From Flavobacterium sp. (GTDB lineage Bacteria; Bacteroidota; Bacteroidia; Flavobacteriales; Flavobacteriaceae), in the NCBI GenBank assembly GCA_016721735.1, contig JADKHM010000001.1, positions 1-64,000 of the forward strand: a DNA stretch of 64,000 bases, written 5' to 3'. Below the pieces are notes generated by a model. That model did not search any database, was not told where the DNA came from, and saw nothing but the letters and a program-made list of their open reading frames with translations. Positions 7,625-17,220 of the stretch are shown in pieces. Position numbers and translations under genes: made by a program. Position 1 is the first letter of the stretch, and each line of letters starts with the position of its first letter.

Positions 7625-10117
7625 CTATCGACGTCGAATCCATTTATAAATTTCAATCCACAACACCGAAACCATTCCAACGCCAACGCTTACTAGTAGT
7701 TGCATGGTCGTGATCATTTCGAATTGAAAGAACTTTGAAAACATAGGAACCCAAAGCAATAAAAGCGTTATTCCGATAGTGATTCCAATAATCATGGGCA
7801 CCAAATTGTTTTTATATCGAATTGTCGTGAAAATCGAGTAGTGAAATGAACGGTTAACCAACGTCATAAAGATATTGGCAACAATTAAAGTAAGGAAAAC
7901 AGTGGTTCGGGTTTGATTTTCAGTGCAGGAATCCGCGACGCAATATTGGTAAACTAAAAGCAATCCGCCCGTGATCACCAATCCTTGGATAATGCTGATG
8001 AGAATTTCTTTCCAGTTGAAAAAAGTACTTGATAATGGTCGCGGTTTTTGGAGCATCAAATCGCTTTCCATGGGTTCATTTTCGTAGATGATGGAGCAAG
8101 TTGGCCCCATGATAATCTCTAAAAATATAATATGAACAGGAGTGAAGATGTTGGGAAAAACCCAGCCCAACGCTAGTGGAATAAAGACAATGAGAATAAT
8201 CGGAATGTGAATCGAGATGATATATTGGATGGCTTTTTTCAGGTTGAGGTAGATTTTTCGTCCCATCGCAATCGCATCGACCATTTTGGAGAAATCATCG
8301 TCAATCAAGATGAGGTTAGCAGCTTCTTTGGCGATTTCCGTTCCTTTTTTACCCATGGCAATGCCGATGTGTGCGGACTTCAGTGCCGGTCCATCATTAA
8401 CGCCGTCGCCAGTCATCGCTACAATTTGAGTATTGTCTTTGAGCGCTTTGATGATTTTGAGTTTCGCTTCTGGAAACATGCGGGTAAAGATGCTGGTTTC
8501 CATGACTTTGGTTTTTAGCGTCGCATCGTCCATCGTCATAAGTTCATCGCCATTTAGGGTTTGATGCGTATTTCTAAAATCAATTTGCTTGGCAATGGTG
8601 GTGGTGGTGGCAGCGTTGTCGCCAGTGACAATTTTCACTTGAATTCCGGCTTTGTAAAACGTCTCAAAAACTGCTTTGATATTCGCTTTCGGCGGGTCGT
8701 AAAAAGCGACGAGTCCTTTAAATTGAAAAGCGAATTCTTGTTGGGTTTCCGGATAATTATTTCCATCCAGATCGGCAAGACCAACGCCTAAAACGCGATA
8801 ACCTTCTTGCGTCATGGTGGTAATCGCATCATGAATTTGCTTGGTTTGTTCATCTGACAACTTAGAACACGACATAATCGCTTCGGGTGCGCCTTTGGCA
8901 GCGATGATCCGATGTCCAGCTTTGTTTTGGAAAACATGTGTCATCATCGGCGGTTTGCCACTTAGTGGATATTCATGAACCAATTGATAATTCGGTCGTT
9001 CGTCTGTGATTTCTAGTTTTTCGTAGGCTTCGTGTAGGGCGATTTCCATGGCATCGAATGGGATGGGCTCGCTCGACCACATCGATAGACTTAGGAGTTC
9101 ATTGTCTAAATCACTTCTTTTATCCGTAGGAACATGCAACAGGTTATCTTCGAAAGTAAACCATTGCGCTAATGTCATACGGTTTTCGGTGATGGTTCCT
9201 GTTTTGTCGGTACAAATTACCGTGGCGCTTCCTAACGTTTCGACCGTTTTCGTTTGTTTGACAATGATGCCCATTTTGAGTAGTCGCCAGGCGCCTAAAG
9301 CCATGAATGAGGCAAAGGCCACTGGAATTTCTTCCGGAATGACGCTCATCGCCAAAGTAAGTGCTTGCAAAAGACTTCCTAAAATTTGATGGGAATTGTA
9401 GTAATTGATGCCCCAGACAATGGCAAAAATCACTAAACCAATAATCGACATTTTTTTGACGAAGTTGCCGATTTGAATTTGCAACGGCGTTTTTTCCTCT
9501 TCGATAGCAGCGAGACTTTTTCCTATTTTTCCCAATTCGGTTTGGTTTCCGATGGCAGTCACTTGACAAATGGCCAATCCGCTTGCGACGATGGTGCCTT
9601 GAAAAACCTGTTTATTTTCGGAGGTTTCGCTTCGGAATACGGAGAGCGATTCGCCGGTGAGTATCGATTCATTCACAGAAAAATCATTCGATTGTAAGAT
9701 GACGCCATCTGCGGGAACAAAAGTGCCTTCTTCAATTTGGATGCAATCGCCTAAGACAATTTCTTCACTTAGAATTTCTACAACTTTTCCGTCGCGAATG
9801 ACTTTGCATTTGGGTTGGGATAATTTTTTTAAAGCATCAATGGCATTTCGACTTCTCGATTCTTGAAATAAAGAAATAGCAGAAACGACGGCAATGGCTA
9901 CTGCCATGAATATCCCGTTACCATATTCTCCTGTAATAAAATAAATAGCAGTTGCGGCAACAAGTAGGAGGAACATGGGTTCCTTGACCATGTCAATGAT
10001 GGAATGCAGCAAGTGATTTTTTTCTTGATGTTCTAACGAATTGCGTCCTGAAGTTGCTCTAGACTGGATCACTTCGCTTTCTGAAAGTCCTGATATATTG
10101 GAGTTTTGAGTTGTCAT
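7625..10117 (-). CDS. Cation-translocating P-type ATPase (P2/Ca2+-ATPase-like)
   Basis: An 830-residue P-type ATPase that would pump a cation across the inner membrane using a phospho-aspartate cycle. In order: a short cation-ATPase N-terminal region (LSESEVIQSRATSGRNSL), two membrane helices, the actuator motif ILTGES, the membrane motif VIPEEIPVAF, the phosphorylation site CTDKTGTITENRM, the nucleotide-domain motif AAKGAPEAI and the hinge MTGDGVNDGPALKSAHIG. A C-terminal bundle of about six helices follows. No heavy-metal-binding domain or CPx motif is present, so a P1B metal exporter is unlikely. PEEIP in place of PEGLP is close to Ca2+ pumps, but the ion is not certain. Confidence 0.9.
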   Translation of the reverse strand: MTTQNSNISGLSESEVIQSRATSGRNSLEHQEKNHLLHSIIDMVKEPMFLLLVAATAIYFITGEYGNGIFMAVAIAVVSAISLFQESRSRNAIDALKKLSQPKCKVIRDGKVVEILSEEIVLGDCIQIEEGTFVPADGVILQSNDFSVNESILTGESLSVFRSETSENKQVFQGTIVASGLAICQVTAIGNQTELGKIGKSLAAIEEEKTPLQIQIGNFVKKMSIIGLVIFAIVWGINYYNSHQILGSLLQALTLAMSVIPEEIPVAFASFMALGAWRLLKMGIIVKQTKTVETLGSATVICTDKTGTITENRMTLAQWFTFEDNLLHVPTDKRSDLDNELLSLSMWSSEPIPFDAMEIALHEAYEKLEITDERPNYQLVHEYPLSGKPPMMTHVFQNKAGHRIIAAKGAPEAIMSCSKLSDEQTKQIHDAITTMTQEGYRVLGVGLADLDGNNYPETQQEFAFQFKGLVAFYDPPKANIKAVFETFYKAGIQVKIVTGDNAATTTTIAKQIDFRNTHQTLNGDELMTMDDATLKTKVMETSIFTRMFPEAKLKIIKALKDNTQIVAMTGDGVNDGPALKSAHIGIAMGKKGTEIAKEAANLILIDDDFSKMVDAIAMGRKIYLNLKKAIQYIISIHIPIILIVFIPLALGWVFPNIFTPVHIIFLEIIMGPTCSIIYENEPMESDLMLQKPRPLSSTFFNWKEILISIIQGLVITGGLLLVYQYCVADSCTENQTRTTVFLTLIVANIFMTLVNRSFHYSIFTTIRYKNNLVPMIIGITIGITLLLLWVPMFSKFFQFEMITTMQLLVSVGVGMVSVLWIEIYKWIRRR

Positions 10118-10179
10118 GATGCAGCTTTCAGGTGGAAATAAATTCTTTATGCAAGGTATTCATTTAGGTTGGAAATATC

Positions 10180-10210
10180 CTTTATATTTCCTTAAATTTC
10201 TTTATATTTG
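10180..10210 (+). promoter_or_regulatory. guaB: Putative promoter for guaB
   Basis: TATATTTG at 10203-10210 is an exact -7 element. The -33 region near 10180 is only TTTA-like. The guaB ATG is 30 bases downstream. Confidence 0.5.
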
Positions 10211-10240
10211 CTCGCAATTTAACTACAACTACAAATTGCA

Positions 10241-11713
10241 ATGAACGCTCACAACCACAAGATTATCGGAGAAGGATTAACGTACGATGATGTCCTTTTA
10301 GTTCCCAATTATTCGAATGTGCTTCCAAGAGAAGTCAGTATTCAATCCAAATTTTCTAGAAATATTACGCTCAATGTTCCTATTGTTTCCGCTGCGATGG
10401 ACACGGTTACAGAAAGTTCTATGGCGATTGCGATGGCACAAGAAGGCGGGATTGGCGTGTTGCACAAAAACATGACGATTGAGCAACAAGCTGCGAAAGT
10501 GCGTAAAGTGAAACGTGCCGAGTCGGGCATGATCATCGATCCGGTGACTTTGCCTTTAACAGCGACCGTTGCCGATGCTAAGAATGCGATGAAAGAGTTT
10601 GGCATTGGTGGCATTCCAATTGTCGATGAGAATAAAAAATTAAAAGGAATTGTTACGAATCGCGATTTGCGTTTTGAGAAAAACAGCACCCGTCCGATTG
10701 TTGAAGTGATGACCAGTACTAATTTGATTACTGTTGCTGAAGGAACGTCGTTAGAGCAAGCAGAAGTGGTTTTGCAAGGTCATAAAATTGAAAAATTACC
10801 GGTGGTCAATGCCGATTATAAATTAGTTGGACTGATTACCTTTCGCGATATCACCAAACTCACCCAAAAACCCATTGCCAACAAAGATGTTTTTGGAAGA
10901 TTGCGCGTTGCTGCTGCGATTGGTGTAACGGCAGATGCGGTCTCAAGAGCAGAGGCATTGGTGAATGCTGGTGTGGATGCGATTATTATAGATACAGCGC
11001 ATGGACATACGCAAGGAGTGGTGAATGTATTAAAAGAAATCAAAGGTAAATTTCCGAAATTGGATGTGATTGTTGGAAATATCGCCACGGCAGAAGCCGC
11101 AAAATTCTTGGTTGAGAATGGCGCTGATGGCGTGAAAGTGGGCATTGGACCAGGATCTATTTGTACAACGCGTGTTGTTGCGGGAGTTGGATTTCCTCAG
11201 TTTTCCGCCGTGTTAGAAGTTGCTGCTGCGATTAAAGGCACTGGCGTTCCTGTCATTGCCGATGGCGGGATTCGATATACTGGAGATATTCCGAAAGCGA
11301 TTGCTGCCGGAGCAGATAGTGTGATGTTGGGATCATTATTAGCGGGAACGAAAGAATCTCCGGGAGAGACCATTATTTTTGAAGGTAGAAAGTTCAAGTC
11401 GTATCGCGGCATGGGTTCGGTAGAAGCGATGCAGGAAGGATCAAAAGACAGGTATTTTCAAGATGTAGAAGACGATGTGAAGAAATTGGTTCCAGAAGGC
11501 ATTGTGGGTCGCGTGCCGTATAAAGGCGAATTGAATGAAAGCATGCAGCAATTCATAGGTGGCTTGCGTGCTGGAATGGGGTATTGCGGATCCAAAGATA
11601 TTCCGACTTTGCAAGATACTGGAAGATTTGTAAGGATTACAGCAAGTGGTATTAATGAAAGCCATCCTCATAATGTGACGATTACTAAGGAAGCACCGAA
11701 TTATTCGAGGTAG
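10241..11713 (+). CDS. guaB: Inosine-5'-monophosphate dehydrogenase
   Basis: A 490-residue enzyme that oxidises IMP to XMP with NAD+, the committed step of GTP synthesis. The N-terminus GLTYDDVLLVPNYS is the family signature. Two CBS domains occupy roughly residues 95-210 (DPVTLPLTATVADAKN and MTSTNLITVAEGTSLEQA). The catalytic loop GIGPGSICTTRVVAG has the nucleophilic cysteine, and GGIRYTGDIPKAIAAGA and the flap YRGMGSVEAM follow. The length matches the ~490 of bacterial enzymes. The last codons and stop lie inside a ~195-base sequence that is repeated beyond the next gene. Confidence 0.98.
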   Translation: MNAHNHKIIGEGLTYDDVLLVPNYSNVLPREVSIQSKFSRNITLNVPIVSAAMDTVTESSMAIAMAQEGGIGVLHKNMTIEQQAAKVRKVKRAESGMIIDPVTLPLTATVADAKNAMKEFGIGGIPIVDENKKLKGIVTNRDLRFEKNSTRPIVEVMTSTNLITVAEGTSLEQAEVVLQGHKIEKLPVVNADYKLVGLITFRDITKLTQKPIANKDVFGRLRVAAAIGVTADAVSRAEALVNAGVDAIIIDTAHGHTQGVVNVLKEIKGKFPKLDVIVGNIATAEAAKFLVENGADGVKVGIGPGSICTTRVVAGVGFPQFSAVLEVAAAIKGTGVPVIADGGIRYTGDIPKAIAAGADSVMLGSLLAGTKESPGETIIFEGRKFKSYRGMGSVEAMQEGSKDRYFQDVEDDVKKLVPEGIVGRVPYKGELNESMQQFIGGLRAGMGYCGSKDIPTLQDTGRFVRITASGINESHPHNVTITKEAPNYSR

Positions 11714-11892
11714 GGATTTGCCGCGAAGACGCTAAGGCACAATGGTTTTTAACTTTAGAAGGTTCAAAAGAATAATTTATCCTTTGAATCTTTTTTTTCT
11801 TCGTGACTTAGCGTCTTTGTTGCAAACTACAAAAAACCATTCAACTCATTTTTCAAAAAAGGCAAAGCAGCGCTACTAGGTGTCGCTTTTTT
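11700..11892. repeat. Direct repeat R1 (left of inserted lipoprotein gene)
   Basis: This stretch starts with the last codons of guaB (ATTATTCGAGGTAGGGATT), passes a terminator palindrome and the words GACTTAGCGTCTT and GCAAACTACAAAAAACC, and ends TAGGTGTCGCTTTTT. It is repeated imperfectly at 13762-13958. Read on the minus strand, its right third encodes a stranded 20-residue end, KATPSSAALPFLKNELNGFL plus stop. That is the C-terminus of the gene at 13894-14415 with two changes. Confidence 0.85.
11759..11798 (+). terminator. Terminator of guaB
   Basis: AAGGTTCAAAAG at 11759-11770 pairs with CCTTTGAATCTT at 11781-11792, with an AT-rich loop, and a T-run extends to 11798. Confidence 0.7.
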
Positions 11893-11981
11893 TTTAGTTC
11901 ATCAAATTCTAATTGAAATAGCGATTAAAAGAATATTTATTGATAGATTTGAGAGTTATTCATCAGATAAAACACTCCATT

Positions 11982-13751
11982 ATGAAAAAAATAAACGTCT
12001 TATTTGCCCTTTTGTGTCTTGTAGTGATGAGCTGTAATCCTAGTGATGACAATGATTCTAACTCGAATTTAGGTAGTGATTTTTCCAAAAATTTCGGTGC
12101 CGTTGCTTCTCGTGATTTTATCGGTCAAGTGGTTGATATGAATAATCTTCCGATTCAAAATGTCTCTGTTAAAATAGGTACTTCAACGGTTCAAACTGAT
12201 GTCAATGGCGTCTTTATTATTAATGGTGCCAATGTTTATGAGAAATTCGCCTACATCACGGCCAAGAAAGCAGGTTATATAGATGGTTCGCGATCGATGA
12301 TTCCAACTTCAGGAAAAAATAATGTAAAAATCATGATGATGCCTTCTACACCGATTGCCACTATTCAGTCGGGAGTTTCGAGTGAGGTTGCACTTCCGTC
12401 AGGAACAAAAGTGGTTTTTGATGGTGCGTTTGAAACAGAAGCTGGCGTTGCGTATACGGGAAGTGTGGCTGTCTCGATGTTTCATTTGACATCTTCGGAT
12501 GAGAATATCGGTAGTTTAATGCCAGGGATGTTGTTTGCGCAAGCTGCGGATGGATCTGCGAAAGTATCAGAAACACTCGGTATGATGGAAGTAGCGCTTA
12601 GAGGAAGCGGTGGTGAAAAATTACAAATTGCGAAAACACATAGCGCCCAAATTAGTATGCCAATTGATGCCTCACAATTAGCCATCGCACCCAGTACTAT
12701 TCCGTTGTTGCATTTTGACGAAGTGAATGGCTATTGGAAAGAAGAAGGTTCAGCGACTAAAGTTGGGAATCAGTATGTTGGGACTGTGAGTCATTTTAGT
12801 TGGTGGGATTTTGCTGCTTCATTCCCACCTGTTTCACTAACAGTAAAAGTTGTTGATGTCAATGGAAATCCGATTTCGAACGCGAATGTTGTCTTTAGTT
12901 TTTGGTTATCTCCATCGATTGGTCTTGGCGCTGGAGGATCAACCGACAATAACGGTCAATTTTCTATGATTGTTCCTGCAAACAACAACTTAACATTACA
13001 GGTATTTGCTCCAAGTATTTCATGTGTTTCAAACAATATTCTTTACAGTTCTGCGGTTGGTCCTTATTCAACAAATTCGACATTGCCAGATATTGTATTA
13101 AATAGTATTACTGCCTTTTCGAGCTCAAATGTATTGGGCACACTCGTAAAATGCGATAACGCACTGGTAACTAATGGCTACGTGGTATTAAATAAATATC
13201 TCGGTCAATCAATTTTTCCGGTTACAAATGGAGCTTTTAATTTTAATGATATTTACTGTGTAGATATTAATCAGTTTACTTTACAGGGATTTGATTTTGA
13301 TAATTTATTAGAGACTGGCGTAATAAATTATACATTCACCTCTCCAACAACAGCTGTCGGAAATTTGATAGCTTGTTCTTCAGTGCTAGAATATATCTCA
13401 TTTCAAATTGATAGCGATCCTGTAGTATATTGCACCACAAATATGAATGGTACTATTGATGGTAACGCAGCAGGTCAATTATTAGTTAGTGGTCAGGGTC
13501 CAAATAGTACTGAGTACATTAGTGGAAATGTAAATACTCCTGGAATTTATGACGGCAATCAATTTCATATAGAGGGAAATCCATTAAGTATTTTTGGTAC
13601 AACGTCAAATAATATACAATTCAACTTAAGTCATGTCGGCGCTGTTGGTGATTATATTGATATGACTTTCAGTGGTACTTATGATGATTATGTACTACCC
13701 GGAGTCACGCACACTTTAACTGGTGTGGTTCATGTTATCAGAGACAATTAA
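11982..13751 (+). CDS. Lipoprotein with carboxypeptidase-like regulatory domains
   Basis: A 589-residue predicted surface lipoprotein from the ATG at 11982. The upstream frame could open at a TTG, but the signal peptide MKKINVLFALLCLVVMSCNP, with the lipobox VMSC, fixes the start. A beta-sandwich like the carboxypeptidase D regulatory domain follows (GQVVDMNNLPIQNVSVKIG...DVNGVFIINGA), and a second is near residue 285 (VVDVNGNPISNANVVF). The region between has features of outer-membrane adhesin-like proteins. No enzyme motif is seen; function unknown. A TAGATTTG -7 box is at 11944-11951. The gene sits alone between direct repeats that duplicate both neighbours' 3' ends, so it is probably a recent arrival. 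Confidence 0.8.
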   Translation: MKKINVLFALLCLVVMSCNPSDDNDSNSNLGSDFSKNFGAVASRDFIGQVVDMNNLPIQNVSVKIGTSTVQTDVNGVFIINGANVYEKFAYITAKKAGYIDGSRSMIPTSGKNNVKIMMMPSTPIATIQSGVSSEVALPSGTKVVFDGAFETEAGVAYTGSVAVSMFHLTSSDENIGSLMPGMLFAQAADGSAKVSETLGMMEVALRGSGGEKLQIAKTHSAQISMPIDASQLAIAPSTIPLLHFDEVNGYWKEEGSATKVGNQYVGTVSHFSWWDFAASFPPVSLTVKVVDVNGNPISNANVVFSFWLSPSIGLGAGGSTDNNGQFSMIVPANNNLTLQVFAPSISCVSNNILYSSAVGPYSTNSTLPDIVLNSITAFSSSNVLGTLVKCDNALVTNGYVVLNKYLGQSIFPVTNGAFNFNDIYCVDINQFTLQGFDFDNLLETGVINYTFTSPTTAVGNLIACSSVLEYISFQIDSDPVVYCTTNMNGTIDGNAAGQLLVSGQGPNSTEYISGNVNTPGIYDGNQFHIEGNPLSIFGTTSNNIQFNLSHVGAVGDYIDMTFSGTYDDYVLPGVTHTLTGVVHVIRDN

Positions 13752-13761
13752 GAAATAGCTA

Positions 13762-13958
13762 TTATTCGAGATAGGGATTTAACACAAAGGCAATAATAAG
13801 CAAAGGATTTTCAAAGCAAAAGGTTCAAAAGAATAATTTATCTTTTGAACCTTTCTTATTTTTTTCTTCGTGACTTAGCGTCTTAGCGGCAAACTACAAA
13901 AAACCATTCAACTCATTTTTCAAATAACTCAAAGCGGCGCTACTTGGTGTCGCTTTTT
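13762..13958. repeat. Direct repeat R2 (right of inserted lipoprotein gene)
   Basis: This is the second copy of R1. The left end keeps a guaB-tail relic (ATTATTCGAGATAGGGATT) with no guaB upstream. The right end is the genuine 3' coding end of the minus-strand gene 13894-14415. Similarity is highest from the TTCAAAAGAATAATTTATC hairpin rightwards. Confidence 0.85.
13818..13854. terminator. Terminator palindrome between convergent genes
   Basis: AAAAGGTTCAAAAGA pairs with TCTTTTGAACCTTT around ATAATTTA, with T-rich flanks. It is a cleaner version of the guaB terminator hairpin and serves the lipoprotein gene and possibly its convergent neighbour. Confidence 0.65.
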
Positions 13959-14415
13959 CCATTAAATCAGATAAGATTACTTCACGCAATTTGTCGGCGC
14001 TGTCAACACGGTCGCTCATATTGGCTTTGCGAATCATTTGAATCGTGGCATTTTTAGCCGTGATTATGATGGTCCAACATTCGTCAGTCATATAGATTTG
14101 TTGTGTCAAGTTGTGTTCGAATTCCTGTTCGATTTGCGCAATCACTAGATTTTCGTAATCGTGTTTATCGTCCGACAATGGTTTGATGCGAATGAGCAGT
14201 TTGGTTGGATTGATGCGCTCTAAAAACAAAACCATGCGCTCGAAAGCTTGCAAGCGCAAAGGCAAAGACTCTTTTTGATTTTCTTTCTGAAGCAACCATC
14301 GCCGTGTGTTTTGTTGGTCGTTGAAGTAGGCAGTAAACAAATAATAAGCAACTCCGCCAGTTATCAATGCAGGCAAGGTGTAAAACAATAGTTCTAGGAC
14401 TTTATCAGCGTTCAT
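13894..14415 (-). CDS. Conserved flavobacterial membrane-anchored protein, unknown function
   Basis: A 173-residue protein from the ATG at 14415 (MNADKVLEL). The open frame extends to 14475, but the first 20 codons look non-coding. One transmembrane helix (residues ~7-27, LLFYTLPALITGGVAYYLF) anchors a cytoplasmic helical domain rich in charged residues (QKENQKESLPLRLQAFERMVLFLERINP). I recognise the pattern as a conserved flavobacterial hypothetical but know no function. It is convergent with the lipoprotein gene. Its last 20 codons are duplicated 2 kb away at 11823-11892, showing that it was guaB's original neighbour. Confidence 0.7.
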   Translation of the reverse strand: MNADKVLELLFYTLPALITGGVAYYLFTAYFNDQQNTRRWLLQKENQKESLPLRLQAFERMVLFLERINPTKLLIRIKPLSDDKHDYENLVIAQIEQEFEHNLTQQIYMTDECWTIIITAKNATIQMIRKANMSDRVDSADKLREVILSDLMEKATPSSAALSYLKNELNGFL

Positions 14416-14544
14416 TTGAATAATTTTGATTTTTATAGTTGCAAAAGTAAAACATTCCATCGTTTTTGTATCCATTAAAAAAATAATTCAGGAGAAAAGA
14501 TTTGTATGAGATTTTCAACTATTTTTACAAAAACTAAAAATATT

Positions 14545-15888
14545 ATGAAGAAAAAATTACTGTTTTTATTGGTTAGTGTTTTGAGTGTAAGTGCTTTCGA
14601 TTTGACAGCACAAACTACTACGCTTACGGTTTTTGACCAAATTCTATTTTATGATGGTTATGCGGCAGTGGTCAGTGAACCTGTTCCTGACGGTATTATT
14701 CGCCATCGCAATGATTTGTACGCGAAGAAATTAACTTCAGAACAGTTGCTTGCATTTGGAAGTACTATGGGTTTGAATATATCCATCAAAGCCGATTGTG
14801 ATAACTATGATCGAATAGGGAATGTTAACTTGGCATTTGCTCCGAAAGATGCTTTAACGTATGATACCAATGCAGTTCCAAAAATTGAATTGGCAAGATT
14901 TATTACACCATTTATGAATAAAAACGTAGCGCCATACGAGGTTCCTTATGTTTTTAATATTGATAATATGGCGAAAATCTTTAAAGACCCTGAAATGCTT
15001 GCTGCTTATGATTTTTGGATCGAATTTCAAGTATTTGGCGTTCCTTACGCTGCGCAAACTCAAGTGGCAGGTTGTGCAGGAATAATCAGTGTTTTTTACG
15101 GGACGCTATCGCTTATTTCAGATAGCACACCTTTAGTTTCAAGCAATAATTTCTTACTGCCGTTGAATTTTATGAATTATATGAACAATTATCAAGCTGG
15201 TGCTTCCGATGCTATTGGTACGACGATTAGGACTATTGCCTTTAATTTGCCAACTGATATAGCTGATTCAAGTTTTTACTTGATTACTTCAAATCACGGT
15301 GCTAATACTGGAGGGGAAGAATATAATAGAAGAAGGCATTATATTTACCTTGATGATTTTAGTACCAACATATTAAATTATAAACCGGGAGAACTAACCT
15401 GTGAACCATACAGAGTTTATAATACACAGCCCAATGGTATTTATGGGCCCACCCCAAGAACCAATGCAGCTTGGCAGTCTTTTAGCAATTGGTGTCCAGG
15501 ATATAACATTCCGATTAGAAAAATAGATCGAGGAACGTTAACAGCAGGACCTCATAATTTCAGAATTAGTGTGCCTGGTGCTCAATTTGCAAATGGCGAA
15601 GGCTATTTTCCTATTTCACTTTACCTACAAGGAACAGCAATTCCGCTGGGCGTTGAAAGTCCAACAATAGTAGCGTATTCTATTTTTCCTAACCCAACGT
15701 CAGATTTTCTAAATATCGATGCGAAAGAAACGATTAAGAAATGTTCGATGGTGAATGCTATTGGACAGCAAGTATATGAAGGAAATCAAAATCGAATCAA
15801 TATTTCAAACTTTTCAAATGGTATGTATTTGTTGCAAATTGAATTTGAAAATGGAATGAAAGTGACCGAAAAGATAATGAAGCAATAG
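14545..15888 (+). CDS. Secreted protein with T9SS type A sorting domain
   Basis: A 447-residue exported protein. The ATG at 14545 is chosen because it begins the signal peptide MKKKLLFLLVSVLSVSAFDLTAQ. The body resembles the peptide-N-glycosidase F fold of secreted flavobacterial glycoamidases: an early VFDQILFYDG, then RPDGI-like VPDGIIRHRNDLYAKKLT, NHGANTGGEEYNRRRHYIYLDD in the centre, and a late RGTLTAGPHNFRISVP. A PNGase F-like role is plausible but not proven. The last ~75 residues (SIFPNPTSDFLNID... GMYLLQIEFENGMKVTEKIMKQ) are a standard type A T9SS C-terminal domain, so the protein should cross the outer membrane and be cleaved or attached at the surface. Confidence 0.85.
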   Translation: MKKKLLFLLVSVLSVSAFDLTAQTTTLTVFDQILFYDGYAAVVSEPVPDGIIRHRNDLYAKKLTSEQLLAFGSTMGLNISIKADCDNYDRIGNVNLAFAPKDALTYDTNAVPKIELARFITPFMNKNVAPYEVPYVFNIDNMAKIFKDPEMLAAYDFWIEFQVFGVPYAAQTQVAGCAGIISVFYGTLSLISDSTPLVSSNNFLLPLNFMNYMNNYQAGASDAIGTTIRTIAFNLPTDIADSSFYLITSNHGANTGGEEYNRRRHYIYLDDFSTNILNYKPGELTCEPYRVYNTQPNGIYGPTPRTNAAWQSFSNWCPGYNIPIRKIDRGTLTAGPHNFRISVPGAQFANGEGYFPISLYLQGTAIPLGVESPTIVAYSIFPNPTSDFLNIDAKETIKKCSMVNAIGQQVYEGNQNRINISNFSNGMYLLQIEFENGMKVTEKIMKQ

Positions 15889-15907
15889 ATTTATTTTTCT
15901 ATTTGAT

Positions 15908-15939
15908 AAAAAGCTCAAGAATGTACTTGAGCTTTTTTT
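15908..15939 (+). terminator. Rho-independent terminator
   Basis: AAAAAGCTCAAG at 15908-15919 pairs with CTTGAGCTTTTTTT at 15926-15939 across a six-base loop, 20 bases after the T9SS protein stop. Confidence 0.85.
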
Positions 15940-15986
15940 ATTTACACATATTTCAACTAAATTAGCCTAAACCAAAATACTCTCTT

Positions 15987-17192
15987 ATGAAACAACTTTG
16001 CGCCATTTTCTTTTTATTTCTAAGTTACAATGTGATTTCTCAAACAGTTAATATTCGTGGTCTTTTGAAAGATGCGGTAAGTAATGAACCTATTATCGCT
16101 GCCTCTATTGGAATCAAGAACACAGCAATGGGAACCATTAGCAATGATGAAGGTGTTTTTCAACTTACGGCACCAAAGGAAGGTGTGGTTTTAATTTCGT
16201 GTTTGGGATATAAGTTGCTGGCTGTGCCTGTTTCTGATTTTAAAGAAGAAACGCAATCCATTCAACTCGAACAAAGCGAAGAAGTATTAGAGGAGGTCAT
16301 GGTGACAAAGATTCCGCTACAGCAAGTTTTACTTGATATTATCGCTGCTTCCAAAGCCCGCTTTAACAAACCAATTGTTTTGCATACCTACTACAGAGAA
16401 TTTGTAAAACTCAATGGCAAGTACAAAAAGTTTTCCGACGGCTTGCTCGATTATCATGCAAGTGGCGGAACGAAAAAGACAAAATCAGATTTGATTGTGA
16501 AGCAAAACCGTTCTTTCTCGTTGTCATTGCCGACAGAAGATGAGGATGAAGTTGGCGCCACTTTAAACGTGCAAAAAGGCATTTCGAATAGTTATAGTTT
16601 TGAATTCCTGGAAAGACAAGTGATCAATAAAAAAGACTTTGAAAATTATGATTTTACTTTAAAATCCAGAAAGAATAAAGATGGTAAAGAAATGTACGTA
16701 ATCATCGTAGAGCCTAAACAAGAAGTAGAAAAATCGTTATACGAAGGCGCTTTTGTATATGATCCAGAGACAAAATTGATCTATGATGTTGATATGCATT
16801 TTGCAGAAAGCCATAAAAAGTATCCGAGAGTAATTAGTCTGCTAGGAATGCATGTGTCTCCTTTGGATATCAAGTTTAGAGCGGTCTATAAAATGGTCAA
16901 TAACAATTATGTATTGTCGCATAATAATAGGTATGTTCATTACAAATATTGGACAAAAAAATACCAAGAAATTACAGAATCCAGAAGCGATTTGATTGTC
17001 ACTGATTTTGAAAAAGACGATTTGTCGTTTGATAAGAAAGAGGTTTATAAGAAGAAGTATCTCTATGATAAACCAACAAAATATACTGGTAAATTCTGGC
17101 AAAAGAACAATGCGATTGTGCTTACTGGCGAAGAAGAAAAAGTAATTGCATCATTAGAAAAAGATGCGATTGTTGTTCCAGAAACCGAATAG
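15987..17192 (+). CDS. Carboxypeptidase-like regulatory domain protein (exported)
   Basis: A 401-residue protein with a signal peptide (MKQLCAIFFLFLSYNVISQ) and a CarboxypepD_reg-like domain at residues ~22-105 (VNIRGLLKDAVSNEPIIAASIGI... ISNDEGVFQLTAP... VLISCLGYK). The rest is a long mixed domain with KIPLQQVLLDIIAASKARFNKP and TYYREFV near residues 105-140, a form common in flavobacterial envelope proteins that resemble a TonB receptor front end without the barrel. No catalytic motif is apparent. It probably sits in the periplasm or at the outer membrane. The function is unknown. Confidence 0.75.
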   Translation: MKQLCAIFFLFLSYNVISQTVNIRGLLKDAVSNEPIIAASIGIKNTAMGTISNDEGVFQLTAPKEGVVLISCLGYKLLAVPVSDFKEETQSIQLEQSEEVLEEVMVTKIPLQQVLLDIIAASKARFNKPIVLHTYYREFVKLNGKYKKFSDGLLDYHASGGTKKTKSDLIVKQNRSFSLSLPTEDEDEVGATLNVQKGISNSYSFEFLERQVINKKDFENYDFTLKSRKNKDGKEMYVIIVEPKQEVEKSLYEGAFVYDPETKLIYDVDMHFAESHKKYPRVISLLGMHVSPLDIKFRAVYKMVNNNYVLSHNNRYVHYKYWTKKYQEITESRSDLIVTDFEKDDLSFDKKEVYKKKYLYDKPTKYTGKFWQKNNAIVLTGEEEKVIASLEKDAIVVPETE

Positions 17193-17220
17193 AGAAAATC
17201 TCGCAATTGTTGAAAACTCG

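Noticed and set aside
7039..7686. Open frame over the HMG-CoA lyase end and ATPase end
   Set aside because: It runs antisense through a well-supported gene and through intergenic palindromes, with no protein-like features.
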